A stretch of 64,000 nt of DNA from Eustoma russellianum (Eukaryota > Streptophyta > Magnoliopsida > Gentianales > Gentianaceae): positions 505,820-569,819 of the forward strand of contig AP025047.1 in NCBI GenBank assembly GCA_036186865.1. The letters are read 5' to 3'. A model generated the notes under the pieces. It worked only from the letters and a program-made list of their open reading frames with translations, did not search any database and was not told the DNA's origin. Of the stretch, positions 23,201-33,660 are shown piece after piece. The position numbers and the translations under genes were made by a program. Position 1 is the first letter of the stretch. Each line of letters begins with the position of its first letter.

Positions 23201-23442
23201 TAGCATACTTTATTCTTTTCATACCGCCCACATTGATCTTCTCCTTGGTTAACATATCATTTCATGGCTGATAATTCAGGTGCTTTGGAGCCGGGTGTTG
23301 CCTCGCAAAACGGGTGACTTGGGCTAGAGAATTGATGGATGAAGAAGCTGTAGAGTTTCTGATGCATACTTTCATAGACCCAGTTCCAGAAAGGTCTTGG
23401 CTGGCTCAAAGAATGGCAATAAGAATTCCCTATTCAGCTTAA
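20208..23442 (+). CDS. PME31: Pectin methylesterase, PME31 type, 6 exons
   Basis: Exons 20208-20450, 20567-20671, 21088-21165, 21437-21624, 22704-22877 and 23280-23442 join to 316 aa, close to the ~317 aa of Arabidopsis PME31. The enzyme de-esterifies homogalacturonan. Characteristic blocks are present in order: FTVAQDGSGDFRTVQEAID, APGTYKQ, GTGTFGCGS, SGQAVALRVTADRCAFYNC, GWQDTLY (catalytic Asp), EGSVDFIFGN (catalytic Asp), CHIHCKSAGYITAQ, and YLGRPWGPFGR (catalytic Arg). There is no N-terminal signal peptide and no PMEI pro-domain, as in the PME31 clade, so the secretion route is unclear. It ends RIPYSA. Introns contain a 79-bp duplication and T/G homopolymers. Confidence 0.93.
20889..20920. 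repeat. Homopolymer T-G tract in PME intron 2
   Basis: A run of T is followed directly by a run of G, then AGG. It is a likely site of length polymorphism or assembly error. Confidence 0.8.
22329..22481 (+). repeat. 79-bp tandem duplication in PME intron 4
   Basis: Two near-identical copies of a unit starting CTTACCTTAGGAAAGATGGT and ending CTACTCATTGAAG. They differ by GGCAGC/GTCAGC and a 4-nt difference (TACT) after CAGTT. Confidence 0.85.
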
Positions 23443-25125
23443 GCTTAGTTTGCATTTGATCGAGGCACTCATTTAAGAGGAAAGTTTGTAGTCAACATTC
23501 CCACCTATTATAGTAACTACGGCGAATTTCTACCTTGGAGAATCTTCGTTTTGACACACGACACTAAAAGAAGATACAATCTCATGTCATTGGGTCTCTC
23601 CTTTCGAAGGTGCTACAAGTAAGAACTTCCTCAAACCTGGTTTGTTCAAAGTGATGTCATTTGAGGAAGAGGGAATTCCCATCAGGGTACTGCTTCCCTT
23701 TGTTAAGAGATTTGTGAATAACGTCTTGTCTTTACATTTCCGAAGTTACTGGCAACTGTCTAAGATAAGAATGTAAGAAAGTTTCTACTGTTTTTCTGTT
23801 TCTGTTGATCCAGCTAAGATGTACCCCCCTTTTCGTCTTATAGTTTGGTGTAATGTTTATGTATTCTTTTTTTTTTTCCCTTGCTCTTTCCTTTTGTTGT
23901 GTAGTCTTTGAGTTTTTAAAGTAGAAGCAGAATACGATAAATTTATGGGTCATCGGAAACACACGGATATGGTTGCGTACATCTGGCCTCCTATACTCCG
24001 TTATAGTCGAGAGACTCTAAGTCGGGATAATGTTGTTGTTGTTAATAAATAGATCCATTAAATACCACATCCACACAAACGTCAGAAAAATAAAGTTCAA
24101 CATAAGTGAAGTTGAAACCAAAAGTGGCTAGGTATGAATTATAAGGCAGGGAAGGTTTGGTGATCCAGGCCAGTTTCTTTCGTTTCTCCAATCCAGGTCG
24201 ATAAGTTTATGAATAACTTCAGTATAATAAAATATTTATATAGATAATTTAAAAGAGTTGATCACATTTGTTTACTATTAAATGGCTTTTAGTTGTATAA
24301 AATATCTACTCTTTTCATCAAAAAAAATATTGTTCTAATTTCCTTTGAACACAAGTTAATGAAATTAAAATTTGTAAAATATTGTTCTAGCTAGATTTGA
24401 ATACAAGTTGAGATAGTAAAAGTTTGTAGGCCTCTATTAATATTTTACTTTTATTTATTTGTGAATGTAAACTATATAAATTATTTCAGTAATAATTGAA
24501 ACGATAGTACCAAATTTAAAAAATAGACAATATTTTTAGAACAAAACAAAAAATGATATTTTTGTGATAGAAGGGATAATAAGTTTTGGAAATACAATAA
24601 ATTTTGTTAATTTGTTTTACTAAATTTTCAATTTGGTTCGAAATTAAAAATTTTATCAAAATCTTGTTAATTTATTTTACTAGATTTTTAATTTGGTTAA
24701 ACGTGGTTATTTATACAAAATGAAAATTGGATAAGAAAGGGAAAATACTTAAATCGTTGCTAATTATAAACAAGAAAATTTGATAAGAAAAAAAAAAAGA
24801 AATGCCTGAATTCGTAGGTAAATTGTGCTGGCAGGATTTGATAATCGATATCCACGTGTCAGCTTGTGGCGTTGACCAGACCCACATAATTAGTTTAAAC
24901 CATTAATGCTTTGACACATCATACTCAAAGGGATCAGTGGCTCCCTCGCTCGCTCTCCTGTCTGATCCTTTTTTTCACTAGCCAATTTGCCACGCTGAAT
25001 CCGCCAACCCGGTGGTCTCCAAGCTCCTTTTTACCAAAATTCCGACGTCTTTCCGCCAGCTCAGAAGCTTAAGAAGCTTGGAGAGCCAGTATAAACGAGG
25101 GAGCTTTTCTCGGCTGTTCAAATTT
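23443..25125. other. Intergenic between PME and first DUF1997 gene
   Basis: PME 3'-UTR, a plus-strand SINE near 23935-24050, then very AT-rich DNA with Stowaway-like inverted pieces near 24300-24600. CT-rich promoter-like DNA (CTCCCTCGCTCGCTCTCCTG) lies near 24940-24965, upstream of the DUF1997 gene. Confidence 0.5.
23935..24050 (+). mobile_element. TS-type SINE copy A3 (partial)
   Basis: Contains TTATGGGTCATCGGAAAC, ATATGGTTGCGTACATCTGG and AGTCGGGATAATGTTGTTGT. The head is short relative to other copies. Confidence 0.5.
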
Positions 25126-28100
25126 ATGGCTTTGCTGGGCAAATGCAACTCTCCCTTTGGCGGAGGGTTGAGCTTCTTTAGACCAAATAGGAAATGCGGC
25201 GTCGCCGTCGTGGATAAGGGTGGCGGAGCACAAAGAAAATCGGGGTTCATTGTCAAGGCAAAAATGATTAACCCTTCAACTTATTCTTCCAAAATATCTA
25301 CTGATATCCCTCTTTACGAGGCTCCTGAGGTAACACACTTCAAGTCTGATTCTCCTAGTTTTCTTTTTAGTAGAACGTTCTAATTTGAGCAAATTTCGTT
25401 TCTAAAGTTCTCAAGTTAACCAAATTGTCCCATTTTTACACTTCACCAGTAAAATGTTCTTCCACCAATGGAAGGTACTGGATACTATAAGGTTGTGACT
25501 TTATTTGCTACATTCTTTTGTGTTATACATGTTCTGCTATGCCTGAAAAACTAATGAGCTCATTTTCTAACGTATATCTTGTATGTTGGTTTGGTAAAAT
25601 TTCATATACTGACAGCAAGTGCTCACTTACTGTGTTAGAAGATGACTAAAAGAAGAGTTAAAAGATCTTGTATGAAAAACGCTCGCCAAATTGAGACGTT
25701 TTATCAATTTTCCTAATTCCGGTATTTGTTAACTAGCTGAAGCTACTTAATGGTCTGTAGAAAAATATAATACACATGCTGTACATATATAGAGCTGTTA
25801 TTAGAGCCGTTGGACTACAGTACAATTAGCCGTTGGAAGACCTTCTTCCTCATTGTATATATATTAAGCTACTGGTAGTATTCTTCTTGTAAGTAAGAAT
25901 TCAACAATAAAATTGATTCTTCTTCAAACCTTGTGTCAATGTTGATCATCTTTATTTAAGCCTTCGCCTTCGCCTTCTCCTTCAGATTGTTGTTCACTAT
26001 TCATTTTCATATGCTTCCTGTATGCTTCTCTCTTCGCTACATCCTCTATGATCTTTCCTCATCTAGGATTTCTACATGGTATCAGAGCTAGAAGCTCCAA
26101 TCTATTCATTCTCAGAAAAATTCTCGTAACTTGATCTCAAGCAAAACCCAGAAAAGGAAAATCTCTCCCAGAAATTGCAGTGTGAAATCTTGTCTGCTTT
26201 GCCGAAACTTTTCTGATAATATCCTTCACAATTACTCTGTATATCTTCATCAATTAAGATGCTGTTCACCGAGTCCAGGTTTACAACTGAACAAAGGGAC
26301 GAAAGTGCAGTATTGACTCTACCTTTGGTCTGAATCAGAAACCCAGGAGGAAGAAGAAGACGAAAATATTGTTTCTCAAATACTACTTCAAAAGGTGTTT
26401 GTGGTAATATTATAAGGCATTTTACTGTCAGTTATTAAAATTATTATTGCTTCTCATTAATTACAGTGGTACATTTGAGAAGGAAAAGAAAAGGTCTCCA
26501 GCTGGAATTCAGAGACCCAGCCTACATATGAATATGCTGGCTACTACTCTTTCACGTGGCATGTACTACAGGCACGTGGGAAGAAAATTTGCATGTATTC
26601 CACGTACACAAGGGGAAAAAAAATTTCAAAATATTTTTGGTACCTTTCAACTTTTGAAATTACATCTTTTAATATTTCAATTTTTTGTGCGAGGATTTCC
26701 AATTCTACAAACTTCTATTCCACTTTGTCTTTTTCTCTCTTACATCTCATCAGATTTTAATGATGTCTACTTTTTATCCCATCACTCTACATCAAACAAA
26801 ACTTTACACTTAAGATTGCAAAATACCAGTATTCTCTTCACAAAAACTATGTGTTCTCACTTGTACTAATCTCTCTCCATTCCATCGCATAATCTCTCTT
26901 TGTTCATCTTCTTTATTCTACACCATATTATCTCTACATATCATCTGAAATGGCTTTAAGTTTCTTTCATCTGAAGTGTTTTTTTCTCAAAGCTAAACCT
27001 TCATATGTTCAATTCTCACATCACTGATTTCTTTACTCCACATTTTTTTTTGTAAGTACTCCACATTTATTTTCCTATCATTCCAAATGGCTGAAAGAAC
27101 TTCTATCTTCTTCGACTGCTGAATGTTGTCGGAGGTTGAAAATTGTCAAAGCTTATATGGTCTTCAGGTATGTCAGTCTCTGGGAGGTTAGATTCCGGGA
27201 TTGTTGACTTCCAAGGTTAGGGAAAAACCCCTGTTTTAAGAATCAACTTATTTAAATTCTCCTAAGTATGAGAGCAAAAGTTTCGTGTGTTGCATGTCAT
27301 CTTCTCTGTGCTTTTATCAATTGTTACTAATCTGTTATGGAAGACTACAGAACTTAAGAGTACGAGAGTTAAGGATAAAGAGGAAGCCGTTCTTCCTGCT
27401 CCGTAAGAGCTGTTCTTCCTGCTCCTTAATTAGGCCTCGATTGTAAGGCTGATTATAGCAGAGGATGCCTCTGTGTGGTTGCTGCCTACAACCTGTTTGA
27501 CAAATGGTCTCAATAAGGTATCAAATGTTATTATTAGAAAACTTTCTTTGCACAAATTCCATTTTGGTCCCATATTGGCATCCGTGTTAGATGTCTGTTT
27601 TTTGGATCAAACTGTTAAGACAATTATTGATTTTCCCACTAGATTTCTATTCAACTGAGCCAATTTTTTATAACTCCTAAGAAAGCAACTTCAAGACTAT
27701 TCTTCAAAGGCTACAGAGCCTCAAAATCTCATCAAAAGCCAGAGGGCCAATTCTACAGACCATTATGTCTATAAACTTCCACTTGGCTATGAAGAGCCTT
27801 GGTCATTAAAACCGAAATCTTCTCAATTGGCTATGAAGAGCCTTGGCCCATAAAGCTGAAATCTTCTCAATTGGCTATGAAGAGCCTTGGTCATTAAAAC
27901 CGAAATCTTCTCAATTGGCTATGAAGAGCCTTGGCCCATAAAGCTGAAATCTTCTCAATTGGCTATGAAGAGCCTTGGTAAAACCGAAATCTTTTCCATT
28001 TATTTCTCTAAGAAAAACCATAAATTTCAAGACGACTGTGTCATTTCATGGACAAGATCCAAAGAGTCTTCAATGCCATAAAGCCTCAAACCTTTCAAAG

Positions 28101-31100
28101 GCCATAGAGCCTGTTCTCTATCAAATTCAAGGATATCGACTCTTTTGTTAAAGGCCTGTACAAAAGGTCATGATGACCGTTGGAAAGAAAAGGACTATTA
28201 GTCCAGTCTCAGTCTTCTAAATGAAGTAGCTGTACAGAGACATTAAAGGTCTCATTATTCCTCTCAGTAATAAACCACAGATTATATCTCTCAACCAAGA
28301 GGTTAAGAAATAAGATGATTTATTCTTCCTTTGTTCCTCTTACATCTTTACATTTAGTTAATCCGGCAGTTTAAATGGAATGCTCATTGACAAAATGTTA
28401 TACGTTCTTTCTTTCTTCTGCTGAATACCTTTAACCGACTCTTCGCCATGGTTGACTCAAACATAAACAGCTTAAATAGGGTGAATAAACTGTAATACCA
28501 GAACTCATCTAAACACCATAGGCCTACACAGAACACCTGTAATAAAAAAAAGGCTCCATACACTGTTCCTTCATTAATTTCTGGAATGTAGGTTGAGGAT
28601 ATTCAAATTTCGCCCCCATTTCTCAGTAGCAGCGATAGTCTTAGCCTTGGTGCCATGTCCAGTGCTTTTGAGATAGTATCCTAAGATTCCTTTGAAGGAT
28701 ATGGAAGTTTACTGAAAGTCTCCTTCTCCCTTAAAAAAATAAACCGTTGTTTCCTAAAATCAAAATAGATCTCTTCCCCATTAGCTGTGGATGAAGAATC
28801 CACCAGCTGCAGGACAGATGGTTACGTCGACATATTAGACGTAGAGGAAGAAACCTTTGCGAGCATCAGAGGGTAAAATGTAGAAAAAATTAACAAGGTA
28901 CCCTTCTCCATTTGTGGGCAAGTGTTCTCTTTCCAAGTGATATCTTGGCCTATTGAACTAATGTCGTATATATAAATGTATCTTCCATAATCTCCATAAT
29001 CATTTGTTATCCTTATGTCTAATGATCAATTAGAGGAACATGTTTAGTCAATACTCTGTTCTGGATTCTTCATGTTGTTCTTAATAAGTTTCTTGGTGCA
29101 ATGGTCGATAATTATCATACTTTTTTGTTGGGTCTGACTATTGAAACTGGTATGAATAAAAGACACTGTAAGGCGTTGGTAACTGGAATAGGAGAGAGTC
29201 GTCAATGTTACAATGGTTGTTATGCTTTGTTTTAGAAATCTTGGAGTTATATTTATCACGTATGAGCATATGATACCAAGTTGTGGGTTTGCAGATTATA
29301 TATTGGATCAGTTTGTAAATTGAGTCAAGTTCTTTAATAGAATTGCCTAATGTTGGAAAGTTATTTAAAGTATTGATTATTGTTGACATGGCTTGAGAAT
29401 GAATGTTTGAATTATAAAAGCATATCATGTGAAACGTGACTATAAATGTGAAAACTATTATGAAGCATCTTACATGTTGATATAAGGCATTTGTCTTGGC
29501 ATTCAATTTTAGTATGGTGGCCATTGTTGCTATTATTACTTGAATGGACATGAGTCCCTCTGAGCTATGAACACGGATAATCTTGAATTATTCCTCTGAG
29601 TCATAGACATGGACTCCTCTGAGCCATTATACATCAGGCTAGAAGAGCCTTAGCTGTAGAGCTGAAATCTTCTTAATTATTCCTGGTGCCATGCATGATC
29701 CTTGTATCACTTGTGAGATGTTATGTCCTAAAAACCAAGTTTTTATTGTCAGTAGAATTTTTTAGTCTCTATATTTTGATGATAAAATATTGTGATTGTG
29801 CAAACCAAATAACAAACCATGGGATTTCATGTAGGTTGTCTGACTGTTAATCTGGTAATCTTGTGAACTGTTTTTGGCATTGTTTTTCCCCTAGGATATC
29901 TTATCTGTCTATTGTTCATAAAAATCTCATTATATAGTCTTTAACATGTTAAATGTTATGCTAGTACTAATGTCTATTGTTTCATGCTTGATCTATGTAA
30001 CTTACGAGCTGGTCTAAACCTTCTCTTTTACGAACCTTATCTGGTAATGGCATGTTTGCTCTTGTTTGCAGTATCCTCTGCCATGCTTATATCTCTAATT
30101 ACTAGTTGATATGGGATATCAAACTTATGTGTAGTTTCACCTGTTTATTAAATTTAGTTACAACAGGAACACTTATCAAATTAGGTGCAACCTATATGGT
30201 AAATATTGCATCGTTTTTTAAGGATTTATTCGCTTCATGAGTATATTACCAGTTAGCACATCTAAGTTCTTTGTCATCTGAGAAATCTTTCTGATGAGAA
30301 GTAAAAATCTATTGTCTTCTACGCATGCTTATATATAAAAAAAATTTAGTCTCATAATATGTAATAGTGTCCAATTATACATTCCTTGGTAATAACGTGT
30401 CTGTTAAAATAATGAATCCATTCTAGCGTGTGTAGATCGGTATGAATAATGGTAATTTACGTATTGACATAATCAAATCTTTTTCACTTATTCTTCATTG
30501 TCTTGGGTTGCATTGAAAATTATTGATACTACGGTTGTTTAGCAATATAAATTGATTTACAACGCTACTGTATGTTTTTATGACTAACAAGGATTCCAGG
30601 ATTGTCATTCTTCTTCGAAAAGCTCCTGGACTGCAGGTATCATATTTTTTATACAGGATATTCCCAAGTGATTTTCTGACAGTCACAATGCAGGAAAAAA
30701 GGGACGGCAATTTATCGTGCAGGTTAAAGGAAGACTGTTTTCTTTTCTAATATTTTTTGCAGGAATTCACAGCTCGATTGCAGAATCAGAAGACCTGGTG
30801 ATATGGACCCAATTCTGGTGTTGTTCAAATGGTGTAATATTACAGCCGCATGAAGAGTTCAACAAATTGAAGGATAACCATGGCCAGTGGATAAAAGAGT
30901 GAAAGATTGCTAAAGATCCATTGAAGACTTATTTTGATCCAAACTTGTTGCACATGATTATGCACTAAGTTTGAGGGGGAGTGTAGAAAAATATAATACA
31001 CATGCTGTACATATATAGAGCTGTTATTAGAGCCGTTGGACTACAGTACAATTAGCCGTTGGAAGACCTTCTTCCTCATTGTATATATATTAAGCTACTG

Positions 31101-32570
31101 GTAGTATTCTTCTTGTAAGTAAGAATTCAACAATAAAATTGATTCTTCTTCAAACCTTGTGTCAATGTTGATCATCTTTATTTAAGCCTTCGCCTTCGCC
31201 TTCTCCTTCAGATTGTTGTTCACTATTCATTTTCATATGCTTCCTGTATGCTTCTCTCTTTGCTACATCCTCTATGATCTTTCCTCATCTAGGATTTCTA
31301 CATGGTCGACCTAGTGTGCAGGCTTCTTTGGACCATTACATGGAGGATATGCCCAGAGTTTTTGAAGCCGTGTTTCCTGACAAGCGTAGAAGTCAGCAAC
31401 TTAATGAGGTAGCTATCAGTTCTAAATATTGAATGAACTTAATGAATCATACTTGCAATGAGGCCTTCTTTTAACTTTAGGAAACTCCATAGCGGTGTTA
31501 GAGCACCATATGCTTCTGGTTGAGTACTGTCACAGGTTTTGAGGATGGTGGTACGGGCACTACAGACTAAATCTTATCAAATTTGTTCATTTTTCACCGC
31601 TGATTTAAAGCAATTCATTTTCTGATACCATGTTTAATCATTACCTTGTCTAAAAATGTTAGAAATAAGAATAATTTATACATATACCTTCAATAGTAAG
31701 AGAACAACAAATATTTCTACTTGTTATCTCATAGGAAAGTTTGCTTCTACCAAGCAACCGGGAGTTTGAACTACTGTGTGGGTTTGTACTACAAGTTGAT
31801 TCTTGAGGGGCTGCCTTTCAGATATTTCTTCTTTCCATTCTTGGAAGGTCTGTCTGCTTACTTACTGATGATGCTTGAATAAATGCAGGAAGAATGGAGA
31901 ATCCATATGTTACCCATAAACTTCTTATTCCTGACAGTCCAGCCAGTAGTTGACATGAGGCTAACATGTAAATCCGAAGGCATTGATAATCCACCTGAGG
32001 TTCCTCAATACATTACAAAAGTTATTGAACTTGAGATTGTAAGTATATTTGATCTAGTGATATATCTCTCTCAGCTCCTTGTTGGAAGTTCTCTGATCTT
32101 ATTTAGCATTTGATGCTGAAGATTAGATGGAAGCTAGAAGGATTAGATGATATGCTACGACCATCTCAGTTTTCCCTAGGTGTTAAAGGAGCTCTTTACC
32201 CATATAGACAGGGACCAAGAAGCAGGCTTCGGGGTAGACTGCAAATGAGCATTAGTTTCATTCTACCAGATGCACTCTCCCTTGTCCCTGAAGATGTTCG
32301 AAGAGAAGTTGCAGAGTTGGTAAGTTACCAAGACGATCATTTTGTGTCAAGATTCACTGCCTTTTTCTTTAATCTAAGGGATGATGAATGGCTCTAGAGT
32401 ATGTGGAAGAGTTTTGGAGTGAACATTAAACTGTACAACAAATGATTTTATGTATCTGTTTGAAACAGGTTCTGAGGCGGTTAACAGAGAACATGAAGGA
32501 CAGAGTTAACCGCAGCTTGCTGGCTGACTATAATATGTTTAAAAGAGAGAAATCGATCAAGTTAGTATGA
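25126..32570 (+). CDS. DUF1997 family protein, copy 1, 5 exons, LTR element in intron 1
   Basis: Exons 25126-25329, 31322-31408, 31889-32038, 32122-32319 and 32469-32570 join in frame to 246 aa. A basic N-terminus (MALLGKCNSPFGGGLSFF...) could be a plastid transit peptide. The conserved part runs STDIPLYEAPE, MPRVFEAVFPDKRRSQQLNE, WRIHMLPINFLFLTVQPVVD, FSLGVKGALYPYRQGP, ISFILPDALSLVPEDVR and RLTENMKDRVNRSLLADYNM. This matches DUF1997 proteins of plants and cyanobacteria, whose biochemical role is unknown to me. Intron 1 is about 6 kb because a non-autonomous LTR element sits 19 bp before exon 2. All splice sites remain canonical. The second copy is at 33661-35852. Confidence 0.82.
25756..26076 (+). 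repeat. 5' LTR of non-autonomous element
   Basis: 321 bp, TGTAGAAAAATATAA...GGATTTCTACA. TATATATT near 25855 is a candidate promoter. Confidence 0.92.
27784..27985 (+). repeat. 44-bp tandem repeat, alternating variants
   Basis: About five units beginning TTGGCTATGAAGAGCCTTGG. Two versions alternate: one continues TCATTAAAACCGAAATCTTC, the other CCCATAAAGCTGAAATCTTC. That gives a higher-order period of about 88 bp. A degenerate unit recurs near 29640. Confidence 0.85.
30982..31302 (+). repeat. 3' LTR of non-autonomous element
   Basis: 321 bp, ends CTACA, followed by target duplication TGGTC and, 19 bp after the LTR, exon 2 of the host gene. Confidence 0.92.
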
Positions 32571-33660
32571 GCACTGTCAGTGCCTATGATATACTCGAAA
32601 ATCGAAAATCTGCCAACTGACTGTCGTGTCAAGAGCGTACAAGAGTTCAGCCGGGAGTAGAGTAGAGCAGAAGTGAAGCATTCGACGATTCGGTACTTGG
32701 TTCCTATACTGTAGCTGATTCAAATCATGTTCTTGCTCTTGGTTCTAATCATTCTTGTATTTCTGTCTGAGGGTGTTCTTTTTCTATGTATTTATTTTCT
32801 TGTTTGTAATTATTTGATATCAATGTGGTTCTTTGGAGAATTGGGGTACCTGTGATGAGTAGTAAATGTTGCTTCTCCTTTATCTCTACAGAAGTTGAGC
32901 TTGAAGCTCTTTTTTCTTTTATACTGATTGTTACATTTATCTGTAAAATTTAAAATCTAATCTATGAGAACACAGTTGAATTATATTTTATTTTAGAGAA
33001 AGTCAATACATAAATATATACTCTTGGTTTAGCGTTCTAAAAAAATAGAAAAATCTTGGTTGAGTAGAGTAATATTTGTGTTTCATTTGCATTACCAGAG
33101 AAAAAACTTTTTAATTTGACATCTTTTCTTTAAAAATACTTCGAACTAATATGGGTCAAACTCTAATTACTGGCATATAAAAGATCTCTTTGTCATATCA
33201 TACAACAACACACACGTATTCAGTATATTATAACGATGGTAAAAGCTCTTCAGGGTTTCAATTAAAATGTGATCATTAAACTATATATTGGAGGCCATAT
33301 GTTTATATGTAATATCTCAGGCCTAGAAAATTTCATCTACTAGTGAATTTAAGAAAAGAAAACCCGTGCCGTATTATATGTGTATGGTCAGGCGGATAAA
33401 GGTTTTTTTTTCTTTTTTTCTTTTGATAAATGTAATTAAGCATTTGGATTGTTGCCACGTAAAGGATATATAGAGACGCCAAAAAGCCAACAGGGTCGGT
33501 GTCTCTCCTCTCGCTGCTACCGTCTTCTGTGATTCTCTGAAATTCACGCCACAAGACCTCCAACTTCCAAGCTCCTCCCCCCAAATCCTCCCCTGCCCGA
33601 CGTAAGAAACCCTGAGAGTCGAGCATCCGAAGAGATTCGGAATCAAAGAGAGCCGACAGA
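32571..33660. other. Spacer between tandem DUF1997 genes
   Basis: 3'-UTR of copy 1, then AT-rich DNA with a T-tract near 33402-33420 and the leader of copy 2. No separate gene. Confidence 0.55.

Larger units (their letters stand above)
25756..31302 (+). mobile_element. Non-autonomous Copia-type LTR retrotransposon (LARD-like) in DUF1997 intron 1
   Basis: LTRs at 25756-26076 and 30982-31302 (321 bp each) start TGTAG and end CTACA. I saw one C/T difference between them (CTCTTCGCTAC vs CTCTTTGCTAC). The target duplication TGGTC lies at 25751-25755 and 31303-31307. TGGTATCAGAGC at 26077-26088 is a tRNA-iMet primer site and TTGAGGGGGAG at 30971-30981 is the polypurine tract. The ~4.9-kb interior has no long open frame and no recognisable gag, integrase or RT, so it must move in trans. 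It contains a 44-bp tandem repeat. Confidence 0.92.

Noticed and set aside
27784..27985. Regular 44-bp repeats considered as a CRISPR-like array
   Set aside because: Units are directly adjacent with no unique spacers, inside a plant LTR element; an ordinary minisatellite.
29044..29551. Overlapping minus-strand frames inside the non-autonomous LTR element
   Set aside because: No similarity to gag-pol or host proteins that I can recognise; composition like random AT-rich DNA.
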